DNA from: Thalassotalea sp. 1_MG-2023
GTDB taxonomy: Bacteria > Pseudomonadota > Gammaproteobacteria > Enterobacterales > Alteromonadaceae
Reading direction: 5' to 3'
DNA: 64,000 nt
Assembly: GCF_030546745.1 (NCBI RefSeq)
Contig: NZ_JAUOPD010000003.1
Coordinates: 62,001-126,000 of the forward strand
The number at the start of each line of letters is the position of its first letter. Positions within the stretch are counted from its first letter, which is position 1. The notes beneath the pieces were generated by a model. The model was given only the letters and a program-made list of their open reading frames with translations. It did not search any database and had not been told where the DNA came from. Shown piece after piece: positions 46,633 to 55,438 of the stretch. A program made the translations under genes and the position numbers.

Positions 46633-47891
46633 TGGCAGTTCAACCAGCAATATCTTCTGTGGCCAACAATGACAATGAACAATATCATTTTGCCTTTGGT
46701 GCAATGACAACTTTGTTCTTTATTTGGGGTTTTATAACGGCACTAAACGACATTTTGATCCCGTACCTAAAAGCAGCGTTCGACTTAAATTATACGCAAG
46801 CTATGCTAGTGCAGTTTTGCTTTTTTGGCGCGTACTTTATCATCTCGCCTGTTGCGGGCAAATTGATCAGCAAAATTGGCTATTTAAAAGGCATTATCAC
46901 TGGCTTGCTGACGATAGCGACTGGCTGTGGCATTTTTTATCCGGCCGCAGACATTGGCGCTTATTGGGTATTTTTAACCGGATTATTTGTGCTTGCCTCG
47001 GGTATTACTATTTTACAAGTATCGGCAAATCCTTACGTTGCTTCATTAGGAAAAGAAGCGACAGCGGCAAGTCGACTAAACCTAGCACAAGCCATTAATT
47101 CTCTTGGGCATACTGCTGGGCCTATCTTTGGTAGTGCCCTTATTTTTGGTGCGGTAGCAACTACTGCGTCAAGTACAGATGCCAGTGCGGTTAAATTACC
47201 CTATTTATTAATCGCGGGTGCAACGATATTAGTGGCGGTAGCATTTAAATTTTTACATTTACCAACGATTAAACGTATTAGTGCTGAGCACGCAGAACCT
47301 GCCGATGTTAACCGCTCGATTTGGCAAGAAAAGTCACTGTTGTTAGGTGTATTGGCAATCTTTTTATATGTTGGTGCTGAAGTCTCAATTGGCAGCTTTT
47401 TAGTCAATTACTTTATGCAAAGTAATATTGCTGCAATGAGTGAAAAGCAAGCAGGTGATATGGTCGCTTATTACTGGGGGGCGGCAATGGTAGGCCGCTT
47501 TGTAGGAGCTTACTTAACGCGATTCATTTTACCTAGCTATATTTTAGCGTTTAATGGTGTGGTTGCTATGGCATTACTGGCAATAAGTATGAGTTCTACT
47601 GGAAATGTAGCTATGTATAGCATACTCGCTGTTGGCTTTTTTAATTCAATCATGTTCCCTACTATTTTCACTCTAGCAATAAGAGGGTTAGGCCCATTAA
47701 CGTCAAAAGGCTCTGGACTATTATGCCAAGGTATTGTTGGAGGAGCTATTTTGCCTTTAATTCAAGGGTATGTAGCTGATGTTAGCTCTGTTCAGTCTAG
47801 CTTCATTGTGCCGGCATTAGCGTATATATATATTCTGTTTTATGCTCTTTATAGCGCTAAACAATCACCAAGAGTTGGAGGCGCAGCATGA
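46632..47891 (+). CDS. MFS sugar:H+ symporter, FucP/GluP type (probable mannose permease)
   Basis: A 419-residue inner-membrane protein with 12 membrane helices. The family start FGAMTTLFFIWGFITALNDI, the NDILIPYLKAAFDL motif, QVSANPYVASLG and RLNLAQAINSLGHTAGPIFG are the classical signature of the FucP/glucose-galactose transporter group; GAEVSIGSFLVNYF begins the second half. Context makes mannose the likely substrate. It starts within the stop codon of the GH92 gene and its own stop overlaps the kinase start (ATGA), so the operon is tightly coupled. Confidence 0.92.
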   Translation: MAVQPAISSVANNDNEQYHFAFGAMTTLFFIWGFITALNDILIPYLKAAFDLNYTQAMLVQFCFFGAYFIISPVAGKLISKIGYLKGIITGLLTIATGCGIFYPAADIGAYWVFLTGLFVLASGITILQVSANPYVASLGKEATAASRLNLAQAINSLGHTAGPIFGSALIFGAVATTASSTDASAVKLPYLLIAGATILVAVAFKFLHLPTIKRISAEHAEPADVNRSIWQEKSLLLGVLAIFLYVGAEVSIGSFLVNYFMQSNIAAMSEKQAGDMVAYYWGAAMVGRFVGAYLTRFILPSYILAFNGVVAMALLAISMSSTGNVAMYSILAVGFFNSIMFPTIFTLAIRGLGPLTSKGSGLLCQGIVGGAILPLIQGYVADVSSVQSSFIVPALAYIYILFYALYSAKQSPRVGGAA

Positions 47892-48898
47892 AGCCAGTTA
47901 TTTGTTTTGGTGAAGCGCTGATCGATTTTTTGAATGTGGATGTACAACAACAAGACAAACTGAGTATTAAAAGCTATCGTCAATTTCCCGGTGGCGCACC
48001 TGCAAATGCAGCGGTAGCTGTGGCAAAACTTGGCGGTAAAGCGCATTTTGTTGGACAGGTTGGAAAAGACGCCTTCGGTGATTTTTTGATCACGTCGATG
48101 TGTGAATATGGTGTTGATGTTAGTTTTACCTATCAACACCCTACGGCACCTACAGCATTAGCATTTGTGATGCTTGATAAAGATAACGATCGCAGCTTTT
48201 CGTTTTATCGAGATAATAGCGCTGACGTTATATTCTCTGCTAATCAAATTGATTCTGCTTGGTTTACAAATAAATCTATATTCCATTTTTGTAGTAATAC
48301 ACTAACAACCCAGTTGATTACAGAGAGCACTCAACAAGCGATTAAAATTGCGAAACAGCATAGCGCACTGTTGTGCTTTGATGTGAATTTACGACATAAC
48401 TTATGGGCTGAAGGCTATGCTAATAAAGAACGAGTTCAAACATTTATTATGCAAGCTGACGTGCTTAAGTTTTCTGCCGAAGAACTTGAGTATTTAGCTG
48501 ATGGCTTTACAGCTAAATATATTCAAGCTTGTATCGCGAATGGTTGTAAGTTGCTCGTAATAACAGACGGAGGTAGCACAGTACGATATATCACACCTTA
48601 TGGCGATTATCGTTGTGAGCCGCCAGTAGTGGAAGTAGCCGATACAACAGGTGGCGGTGACGGTTTCATTGGTGCGCTGCTGTTTATGTTGTCTTTAATC
48701 GATAATTTTGACCTAACGCTTCAAGATGAGTTGTTGTTAAAAAATATTATTAATTTTGCTTGTGGCTGTGGTGGTATTGCAGTCAGCGAGCAAGGAGCAT
48801 TCCCCGCATTTGCTCAATTTGAGCAAGCTTTGCATACGTTTAACGCACAACAGTCGAACGTATCGCAACATTTTACTAATCTTATCGAATTGTTATAA
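47888..48898 (+). CDS. PfkB-family sugar kinase (probable fructokinase)
   Basis: A 336-residue ribokinase-family protein. It shows ICFGEALIDFLN (6-16), the substrate-binding FPGGAPANAAVAVAKLGG (33-50), and the ATP/anion-hole motif DTTGGGDGFIGALL with the catalytic Asp258. Together with the AGE-type isomerase downstream it would convert fructose made from mannose to fructose 6-phosphate; the alternative is a mannokinase. The N-terminal motif is that of bacterial fructokinases. It overlaps the transporter by 4 bases. Confidence 0.9.
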   Translation: MKPVICFGEALIDFLNVDVQQQDKLSIKSYRQFPGGAPANAAVAVAKLGGKAHFVGQVGKDAFGDFLITSMCEYGVDVSFTYQHPTAPTALAFVMLDKDNDRSFSFYRDNSADVIFSANQIDSAWFTNKSIFHFCSNTLTTQLITESTQQAIKIAKQHSALLCFDVNLRHNLWAEGYANKERVQTFIMQADVLKFSAEELEYLADGFTAKYIQACIANGCKLLVITDGGSTVRYITPYGDYRCEPPVVEVADTTGGGDGFIGALLFMLSLIDNFDLTLQDELLLKNIINFACGCGGIAVSEQGAFPAFAQFEQALHTFNAQQSNVSQHFTNLIELL

Positions 48899-48908
48899 AG
48901 GACAGTGT

Positions 48909-50084
48909 GTGAATTTTTTTAGCCGTACCTTCTTGGCAGACCATTGTGTGTCTATCTATTCCTTCTATGAGCCAAATATTATTGATTGTGAGGGAGGGTA
49001 CTTTCAAAACTTTAATGATGATGGATCATTATTCGACAAAGATGTTAGACATTTAGTCAGTAGTACCCGAATTATTGTCAATTATGCCTTAGCAGTAAAA
49101 TACTTAGGCCAAACACAGCATATCGACAAAATTAAGCATGGCCTCGATTACTTAGAGAAAGTTCATTGGCGTGAAGCCGAACAAGGATATGCGTGGACGA
49201 TTGCCAATAACGCTCCAAGTGATATGACTCAACAGGCATATGGATATGCTTTTGTATTATTAGCGTATGCCGCTAGTTTTAAAGCTGGAGTTGTTAAAAA
49301 TACTGTAAAAATAGAACATATTTTTGATTTACTTGAACAGCGTTTTTGGCAAGTTGACTATGGCTTATACGCTGACACTTTATCGACCGAAGGTGAGTTA
49401 TCTCCTTATCGGGGGCAAAATGCTAATATGCATATATGTGAAGCAATGATTGCAGCGTATCAAGCGACAGGAGTCAATAAATTCTTAGAACGTGCACAAA
49501 CGATAGCAAAAAACATCTGTGTCGTTCTAGCGAATAAAACTAATGGTTTAGTATGGGAGCACTATGACGCTAACTTCGAAGCAGATTGGCTATATAACAA
49601 AGACGATCCAAAAAACATTTATCGTCCTTGGGGTTATCAACCGGGGCATCAAACAGAATGGACAAAGCTGTTATTACTTATTAATGAAATATCACCAGAG
49701 CCATGGTTAGTTGAAAAAGCTACCGAACTCTTTGATCGCTCATATCAACTTGCCTGGGATAATGAACACGGTGGTTTGGTATATGGTTTTGATCATGACG
49801 GAAATTGGTGCGATACAGATAAATATTTTTGGGTGCAAGCAGAAAGCATTGCATCGGCAGCCATGTTGTTTAAAGCAACTAATGATGAAAAATATTTAAC
49901 TCACTATCATCAGCTTTGGCATTATTGCTGGGAAAATTTTATTGATCATAAGTACGGCGCTTGGTATCGATTGCTAAAGCAAGATAATAGCAAATACTCA
50001 AACAAAAAAAGCTCTGCAGGTGCAAAGTGTGATTACCACACATTAGGTGCATGCATTGAAGTATATAATTTACTTCAAAAATAA
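48909..50084 (+). CDS. AGE-family sugar isomerase/epimerase (probable mannose isomerase)
   Basis: A 391-residue (alpha/alpha)6-barrel protein of the N-acylglucosamine 2-epimerase family. The start is a GTG at 48909 with AAGGA 5 bases or so upstream; the frame is open into the kinase gene (to 48756) but that part is the shadow of the kinase. Signatures are STRIIVNYALAVKYLG, RGQNANMHICEAMIAAYQ, the catalytic-His motif PGHQTEWTKLLLLI, and KYFWVQAESIASAAMLFKAT. In a locus with mannosidases, permease and fructokinase the best reading is D-mannose to D-fructose isomerisation. It is the last gene of the operon. Confidence 0.87.
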   Translation: MNFFSRTFLADHCVSIYSFYEPNIIDCEGGYFQNFNDDGSLFDKDVRHLVSSTRIIVNYALAVKYLGQTQHIDKIKHGLDYLEKVHWREAEQGYAWTIANNAPSDMTQQAYGYAFVLLAYAASFKAGVVKNTVKIEHIFDLLEQRFWQVDYGLYADTLSTEGELSPYRGQNANMHICEAMIAAYQATGVNKFLERAQTIAKNICVVLANKTNGLVWEHYDANFEADWLYNKDDPKNIYRPWGYQPGHQTEWTKLLLLINEISPEPWLVEKATELFDRSYQLAWDNEHGGLVYGFDHDGNWCDTDKYFWVQAESIASAAMLFKATNDEKYLTHYHQLWHYCWENFIDHKYGAWYRLLKQDNSKYSNKKSSAGAKCDYHTLGACIEVYNLLQK

Positions 50085-50152
50085 GAGTTTATTGATCAAT
50101 ATACCTACTTGATTGCTATTACATAAATAACTTAAAACCAAACAGTGTGTTA

Positions 50153-50180
50153 TTGATGTGAGCCGAAAAGTTCACATCAA
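50153..50180. repeat. Inverted repeat downstream of the mannose operon
   Basis: A perfect 9-bp inverted repeat TTGATGTGA-N10-TCACATCAA. The arms resemble CRP half sites, but the spacing is 10 rather than 6. It may be a transcript-end hairpin. Confidence 0.5.
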
Positions 50181-50198
50181 TAAGGGTAGGATTCAAAG

Positions 50199-50226
50199 TT
50201 AACATGACATAAAAATGTCATGTTAA
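50199..50226. promoter_or_regulatory. Perfect 12-bp inverted repeat upstream of the chemoreceptor gene
   Basis: TTAACATGACAT-AAAA-ATGTCATGTTAA, about 70-95 bases before the receptor start. There is no T run, so an operator or RNA hairpin is as likely as a terminator for the operon upstream. Confidence 0.5.
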
Positions 50227-50293
50227 TGTAACTTAATCGTCATAAAACTGTACGAGAATGCCTGTTCACACATTTTTAGTTGTAGGTAGTTTT

Positions 50294-52258
50294 GTGCGTG
50301 TATCCACTTTTTCTCGTTCCTCCGTTATTGCAATCAGTCTATTTGCCTTAATTTTTCTTGCGACGATGTATCATGTGAGTGAGTCATTGTCACAAAGCAG
50401 AAAACAATATGATGAATATCAACAACTAAAGTCACTGATTACGGTTGAGTTTAGTCGCACGGTTCGACGATATTTACAATCAGGTGATGCAAGTCAGTTA
50501 ACAGAGGCTGAAGCTATCCTTGATGAAATACTCGTTCATACCGAACAGTTAGCGTTACCGCAACTAGCATTAGCAATATCACAGAAATCAAAAGCACTAA
50601 AAAAAGATATTGAGACTAAATACAGAGCGATGGGAAAACTCAGTGGCGACCCTCTAGCTTTACTACGAAACGGCGAGCGTGGTATTTCTGCGATAAATCA
50701 GCAATTATCAGAATATGTAATACAAACACAGGCGCTGGGTGACGAACAAAAACAAGATTACCTACAGCTAAATAACAGCCTTTCTTCTGCGCTGTTTGAT
50801 TTAGTAGACAGTCGCGAAACTATGTTTAATCAACAACAAACTGGCAGTGAATCGCTATCATTTTCATTACAAGCACTCAAAGACTTAGAAGAGCAGTTGT
50901 CGGCAATGCCATTGTTGGAGATTTATACCGAAGAAGCGGACGAAGAAGACGACTTTTTTTCAGATGAAGACGATAAAGAAGACGCGAGTGAAGAGGCACT
51001 GTCAGAATTGTCTTCATTGATCAGCCGTTATCAGTTTGAATTAAAAAACACGTTAGAAAATGAACAGCAACGTCAACAAGGGTTGTCTTTACTGACCCAT
51101 CAAGTGGATGATTTAGAGAGTATTATTTTAAATGGTGAAGCCGAAATTACGCAGGCTGAGAAACAGGTGAATCAACAATTATCTATTGTTGTTATAGGGT
51201 TATTATCATTTTTGATCATATTCTTAGCCACTAATTATTGGTTAACACGTAGCGTGGTGTTAAACCCGTTACGTAAACTGCGCGATAGTTTTGTCACGTT
51301 AGTTAATGAAGGTCGAGTTGATAATATCACCGGTATTCCATTAAAAACTGAATTGGGCGAAATTTCACATAGTTTCAATCAAATGGTGTCGAAACTGGCG
51401 CAAGAAGATACACAAAAAGCACAACAATTAAATTTAGTGTCAACCGCCATGAAAACGATGGAAAATCAAGCGGGAAATATTTTGGATTCCTCTGCAAGTA
51501 CCGATCAACATTTAACGGGCGTAGTGCAAGTAATGGGAGCTTTAGCACAGGTGACTGACAACGTGAATACGTTGTCGCAACAAGTCGTGGACAACGCGAA
51601 AAATACTGAGCAGGCGATGAATGATAGCCAAACCAAGGTACATGAGGTATTGATCGCTAGCGAACAGACTAATCAGGCTGCAAGTGCTGGTAGGGAAGCT
51701 ATCCTGTCACTTTCACAATCGGTAGAAAGTGTAGGTTCGATTGTTGATGTGATCAGCTCTATTGCTGATCAAACAAACTTACTCGCGCTAAATGCGGCAA
51801 TTGAAGCTGCTCGTGCTGGTGAACATGGTCGAGGCTTCTCAGTGGTTGCAGATGAAGTGCGTCAACTTGCAGGTAAAACGCAGGAATCACTTAACCAAGT
51901 TAGCCAACGATTAGAACAACTCAATCAAGCGAGCTTGACCTTAGAAAATAATATTTATGGTATTGAAAACGCTTCTCATCAGCAAAAAGGTATCGCGGCT
52001 TTATTAAAAGAGAATGCTGAACATGTAGTGGAACAAGCGATAGCTTCTGCGAGTGTGGCTGAAGATGCCTTGGCACATATTAATCAACAGCGAGGCCACT
52101 TTGTAGAATTTGAACAAGCGATGGAAAGCGTACAAAATGAAGTTGTGCATTCACGTACCCTCGCTGAAAAAATTGTTAAAGATGTTAATGCGCAAGTTAG
52201 TGATATTCATCAAACGCTGCGTTTAGTGATGAACACGGAACATGACCACACTATTTAA
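50294..52258 (+). CDS. Methyl-accepting chemotaxis protein
   Basis: A transmembrane chemoreceptor of about 654 residues from a GTG at 50294 (AGGTAG in front); an ATG at 50258 gives 12 more residues but its ribosome site is too close. A first membrane helix ([20 protein letters not shown]) is followed by a mostly helical periplasmic sensor of about 260 residues. This carries a striking acidic run of Asp and Glu near residues 225-247 (counted from 50258). A second helix ([20 protein letters not shown]), a HAMP domain and the signalling domain with hairpin tip [20 protein letters not shown] follow. The ligand is unknown. It is convergent with the cyclase gene. Confidence 0.93.
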   Translation: MRVSTFSRSSVIAISLFALIFLATMYHVSESLSQSRKQYDEYQQLKSLITVEFSRTVRRYLQSGDASQLTEAEAILDEILVHTEQLALPQLALAISQKSKALKKDIETKYRAMGKLSGDPLALLRNGERGISAINQQLSEYVIQTQALGDEQKQDYLQLNNSLSSALFDLVDSRETMFNQQQTGSESLSFSLQALKDLEEQLSAMPLLEIYTEEADEEDDFFSDEDDKEDASEEALSELSSLISRYQFELKNTLENEQQRQQGLSLLTHQVDDLESIILNGEAEITQAEKQVNQQLSIVVIGLLSFLIIFLATNYWLTRSVVLNPLRKLRDSFVTLVNEGRVDNITGIPLKTELGEISHSFNQMVSKLAQEDTQKAQQLNLVSTAMKTMENQAGNILDSSASTDQHLTGVVQVMGALAQVTDNVNTLSQQVVDNAKNTEQAMNDSQTKVHEVLIASEQTNQAASAGREAILSLSQSVESVGSIVDVISSIADQTNLLALNAAIEAARAGEHGRGFSVVADEVRQLAGKTQESLNQVSQRLEQLNQASLTLENNIYGIENASHQQKGIAALLKENAEHVVEQAIASASVAEDALAHINQQRGHFVEFEQAMESVQNEVVHSRTLAEKIVKDVNAQVSDIHQTLRLVMNTEHDHTI

Positions 52259-52271
52259 CTGACAAAGCTTT

Positions 52272-53543
52272 TTAGGCTGCACACACTTCAATGCGGTTTC
52301 GACCATTATTTTTAGCGCGATACATGGCTTGATCAGCATCATTGACCAATTGTTCAAAGCTTTTATGATCTGACGTTAAGGAACATATGCCGATACTCAA
52401 GGTAACAAAAACTTCTTGTCCTTTGAATACTAATGGTTGACTAGCAAGTTGTTGTTGAATTCGTTTTGCTGTTTCAATACCGCCACTGTTATCACAGTTA
52501 GGTAACATAATCACAAACTCTTCTCCACCGTAACGACCTAAGAAGTCAATATCACGTATTTCTGATTGGCAAACGTGGCATAGATGTTTAAGGAGTTGAT
52601 CACCGCCAAAATGACCGTACTGATCATTAACTTTTTTGAAATAATCACAATCAAATAGCATAACGGTTAATGGTAAAGAAGAACGATTATTGCGAGAAAA
52701 CTCTAACGCACCACGTTCATAAATAGCCCGTCGGTTAGCTACTTTTGTCAGTGGATCGGTTCGGGTCATTTCTTCTAATACTTCGGTTCTTTTAGCGATG
52801 ATTTGCTGCATGGCATCAATGGAAACACTATTTTCTTGTAACTTTTTGTTCATTTCTTGAAAATGTTGAACAATGCTTTCAAATTCTTCTGAAGGGTATG
52901 TCAGCTCAATTTTTTGAAAGTCATCGGTAGCATTATGTGTAATGGCACTGTCTACTTCTGTCAGGGAGGTTTTTAGAATGCGTCGAAGCTTTATCGCGGT
53001 AAATGTTAATGTACCCAATGAAAGTAACAGCACTATCGCGATTAACATGAATTTATGTTCAAGGGTGTCGCGGATATTTTCTTGAACATCAGCTGATAAA
53101 TTAACGGCGTCTGCTCGAATAGACTCAAGTTGGGTTAATAATCTCGCGTTAAAATGGTTCTGCATGATTTTGTTGGCGTTGTTAAATTGCACTGGCGTTT
53201 GCTTTTCAAATAATGCTTTTAGGTTTAGGTTGCGACTTTTAATACTGTTTAAAATAACTTGTTGTTTTGCTGTCATCGTGGGGGCGGTATTGAGTATTCT
53301 TTGTAATTGGTTGTGGTAATGTAACCACTCATCTATATCGTTATCTTTTGCAAACAATTGCTTACTCAGAATGACTTGCTTGATTACATCCGTGTGACTT
53401 TCAATACGTTGGGCAAAGGCTTCTCTTTGCGCAGCTAAAGTAATACTTTGATAGGCAAAATAAACGCTAAAAATAATCATACAAAAGACAAAGCAGCACC
53501 CGAAAGCGAAATAAGAAACACGTTGAATTAATGCTGTTGTCAT
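52272..53543 (-). CDS. Membrane-bound diguanylate cyclase (GGDEF domain)
   Basis: A 423-residue protein likely making cyclic di-GMP. Two membrane helices (about 10-30 and 165-182) enclose a periplasmic helical domain of about 130 residues; a HAMP-like linker and coiled coil lead to the GGDEF domain starting at TRTDPLTKVANRRAIYERGA. The active-site motif is GGEEF at 339-343, and an RDID inhibitory site (330-333) five residues before it predicts product inhibition. The SD and FDCDYFKKVNDQYGH motifs are intact. It lies 10 bases behind a substrate-binding protein gene and is surely cotranscribed with it. Confidence 0.93.
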   Translation of the reverse strand: MTTALIQRVSYFAFGCCFVFCMIIFSVYFAYQSITLAAQREAFAQRIESHTDVIKQVILSKQLFAKDNDIDEWLHYHNQLQRILNTAPTMTAKQQVILNSIKSRNLNLKALFEKQTPVQFNNANKIMQNHFNARLLTQLESIRADAVNLSADVQENIRDTLEHKFMLIAIVLLLSLGTLTFTAIKLRRILKTSLTEVDSAITHNATDDFQKIELTYPSEEFESIVQHFQEMNKKLQENSVSIDAMQQIIAKRTEVLEEMTRTDPLTKVANRRAIYERGALEFSRNNRSSLPLTVMLFDCDYFKKVNDQYGHFGGDQLLKHLCHVCQSEIRDIDFLGRYGGEEFVIMLPNCDNSGGIETAKRIQQQLASQPLVFKGQEVFVTLSIGICSLTSDHKSFEQLVNDADQAMYRAKNNGRNRIEVCAA

Positions 53544-53553
53544 GCGTTACCTG

Positions 53554-54570
53554 TTAAAAATAGACGTTAACTAATCGAGGGTTTATTTCTGATAAGGCCC
53601 TTGTATCAATGTAATGCCTATATTGATTATTGGCCATCAAAGTTTTGTTGTTTTGTGAAGATAAATGTTGTTCATATGCCCACATTGCTTGCGATTCAAT
53701 ACTTAAGAGTAATGAATTGTCTAGGCCGACTTTAAAAATATAGTCACGCCACACCCAGTCGATAAAAGCTTGATCCACGTTTAGTTTATTTTTAACAATT
53801 GCTTTGGCTTTTTTAGGTTGTACCGCAATGAATTCAGTTGCTTTAATGAGTCCTGCTAATAAGCATTGTGTGGTAGCAACATCTTGTGCCTGCGTATTAG
53901 TAGATATTAGATTGAAACTTAATGAGTTTAAATTCTTCGTTTGATGTACTTTTATTTTTTCGTTCAAGGTTTGAATGGTTTGAAAGGCGTAGGGTTCCCA
54001 AGAAACGATGACATCAACTTCTCCTGTTTCCAGTGCGTTGTGTAAATGGTCAGGGGAGTAATTTTTGATGATGATATCTGTATACGTTAACCCTTCAAGT
54101 GCGAGCAAGGCGGTAAAAAAATATTCACCGGCTGTTTTTAACGTTAAACCCACTTTTTTGCCTGCTAAATCCGTAATTTTTTCGACCTGTGAAGAGTGCT
54201 TACTTAACAGCTTAATGTCGTTGTCAGAGTGTACAAACATGGCATGTGACACGATAGGTGGACGATTCAAACTTTGAAAGGCGATAACTGAATCAGATGT
54301 TGTGGCATAATTAACTTGTCCTGATTCAACTAAATCGAACGCACGTTTACCACCGACCACATCAATGATATTGACAGAAACGCATTGTTTATCAAAGGCA
54401 TTAATAGCCTTCGCTACATAAAGCGGTGCTGATAGTGGTGTAAGAGAAACTGCGATATCTATGGTTTGGTGTTGAGCTACTTTTTCATCGTCTATGTACT
54501 TCAATAGCAGTATCAATACACATCCTAGTGCTGCAATTACCATAAAGGCTTTTCGCCAACGATGTTTCAA
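53554..54570 (-). CDS. NMT1/SsuA-like periplasmic substrate-binding protein, orphan
   Basis: A 338-residue protein with an N-terminal membrane anchor or uncleaved signal (MVIAALGCVLILLLKYI). The NMT1/THI5-like fold is seen in IDIAVSLTPLSAPLYVAKAI, VGGKRAFDLVESGQVNYATT, DLAGKKVGLTLKTAGEYFFT and the hinge-side LETGEVDVIVSWEPYAFQTI. No ABC permease or ATPase gene is nearby. Instead the next gene, 10 bases on, encodes a membrane diguanylate cyclase with a periplasmic domain, so the binding protein is more likely a sensor subunit than a transporter part (inference). The ligand is unknown; relatives bind sulfonates, nitrate or pyrimidines. Confidence 0.87.
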   Translation of the reverse strand: MKHRWRKAFMVIAALGCVLILLLKYIDDEKVAQHQTIDIAVSLTPLSAPLYVAKAINAFDKQCVSVNIIDVVGGKRAFDLVESGQVNYATTSDSVIAFQSLNRPPIVSHAMFVHSDNDIKLLSKHSSQVEKITDLAGKKVGLTLKTAGEYFFTALLALEGLTYTDIIIKNYSPDHLHNALETGEVDVIVSWEPYAFQTIQTLNEKIKVHQTKNLNSLSFNLISTNTQAQDVATTQCLLAGLIKATEFIAVQPKKAKAIVKNKLNVDQAFIDWVWRDYIFKVGLDNSLLLSIESQAMWAYEQHLSSQNNKTLMANNQYRHYIDTRALSEINPRLVNVYF

Positions 54571-54735
54571 ACCCTTTTCTCTCCTTGATGTTTTCCATTA
54601 ATTATAGACGATCTATTTTTCTAAGCAGTGATATTCAAGATATTTCGAATGAATTATTAGGGTCTGTTGAGCTTAAGCGTTTAGTTCGAACAAATTTTAA
54701 TCTCGTAAAAGTAACAGGCCCTAATGATGAATCAC

Positions 54736-55434
54736 TTAACTTAATAAATCTTTTAATGTTGCATTAGCGTAATGATGTTGGCTTTCTACTAAAAATAGCT
54801 CAGCAGTGGCGATTGCATCACTGAGTGCATTATGTGCTTGATAACGTGGTAATTGATAATGTTGTCGTAGCGCACTTAATCTCAATTCAGATGGGTCGTA
54901 GGCGACATCACGTTTATCTAAACGTTTTTTAGCGAGCAACAGGGTGTCTATTATAGGTAATGGTGGCGCGATACCATAAAGTTCTAAACAAGCTCGTTGT
55001 AAAAATTGTTTCTCTATGCGAGAGAAATGCACTAACACTGGTTTACCCGCAAGGGTTTTAAGTAAGTGTTTAACAACCTGTGCTAAAGGTTTTCCTTGTT
55101 GTTGTTGTTGATCGGTTATTTGATGGATTGCGACATTGTCTGCAAGTAATTCACGTTGAGTGTTGATGATTTGATGATATCCACTGCCAAGCAAAATTTG
55201 TTGATTATTGATTTCTACATGACCAACAGTTAATAACTTATCTTTTACTGCATTAAGCCCTGTGGTTTCAAAATCAAGTGCAATTAAATTGAGTTGGCTT
55301 AAGGGGGTATGCAAAGCCGGAAATGGTACGGAAAGATAGTCTTTTAATGGGCCCGCTGGTGCAGATAAGTAAGCCTTCTTACGTGCTATTTCCAAACCAA
55401 AAAACCAATTAAATAAAAATTGATGTCGCCACAT
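54736..55434 (-). CDS. DnaQ-like 3'-5' exonuclease
   Basis: A 232-residue DEDDh exonuclease. Exo I is in LIALDFETTGLNAVKDKLLT, Exo II in KPVLVHFSRIEKQFLQRACL (with a Ser instead of the usual Asn region), and Exo III in YQAHNALSDAIATAELFLVE with the catalytic His and Asp. It follows the DUF294/CBS gene by 4 bases. This exonuclease-DUF294 pair beside DUF4212/sodium:solute symporter genes is a recurrent arrangement in marine gammaproteobacteria and pseudomonads. Its connection with acetate uptake is not understood. Confidence 0.9.
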   Translation of the reverse strand: MWRHQFLFNWFFGLEIARKKAYLSAPAGPLKDYLSVPFPALHTPLSQLNLIALDFETTGLNAVKDKLLTVGHVEINNQQILLGSGYHQIINTQRELLADNVAIHQITDQQQQQGKPLAQVVKHLLKTLAGKPVLVHFSRIEKQFLQRACLELYGIAPPLPIIDTLLLAKKRLDKRDVAYDPSELRLSALRQHYQLPRYQAHNALSDAIATAELFLVESQHHYANATLKDLLS

Positions 55435-55438
55435 ATAA

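Noticed and set aside
46724-47098. 124-codon frame inside the MFS permease gene
   Set aside because: It is a same-strand shadow in another frame of a clear 12-helix transporter; its Trp/Leu/Arg-rich composition is typical of such shadows.
48756-48908. N-terminal extension of the AGE isomerase frame into the kinase gene
   Set aside because: The first 51 codons are the frame-shifted end of the kinase; the GTG at 48909 with AAGGA gives the family N-terminus.
50153-50180. CRP site
   Set aside because: The half sites TGTGA and TCACA are separated by 10 rather than 6 bases.
54585-54767. 60-codon plus-strand frame between the binding-protein and exonuclease genes
   Set aside because: No Shine-Dalgarno, no terminator, no recognisable fold, and it runs into the exonuclease gene on the other strand.
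54736-55434. DNA polymerase III epsilon subunit (dnaQ)
   Set aside because: The DEDDh motifs are shared, but the N-terminal extension and the DUF294 neighbour mark it as the separate exonuclease family, not the replicative proofreader.
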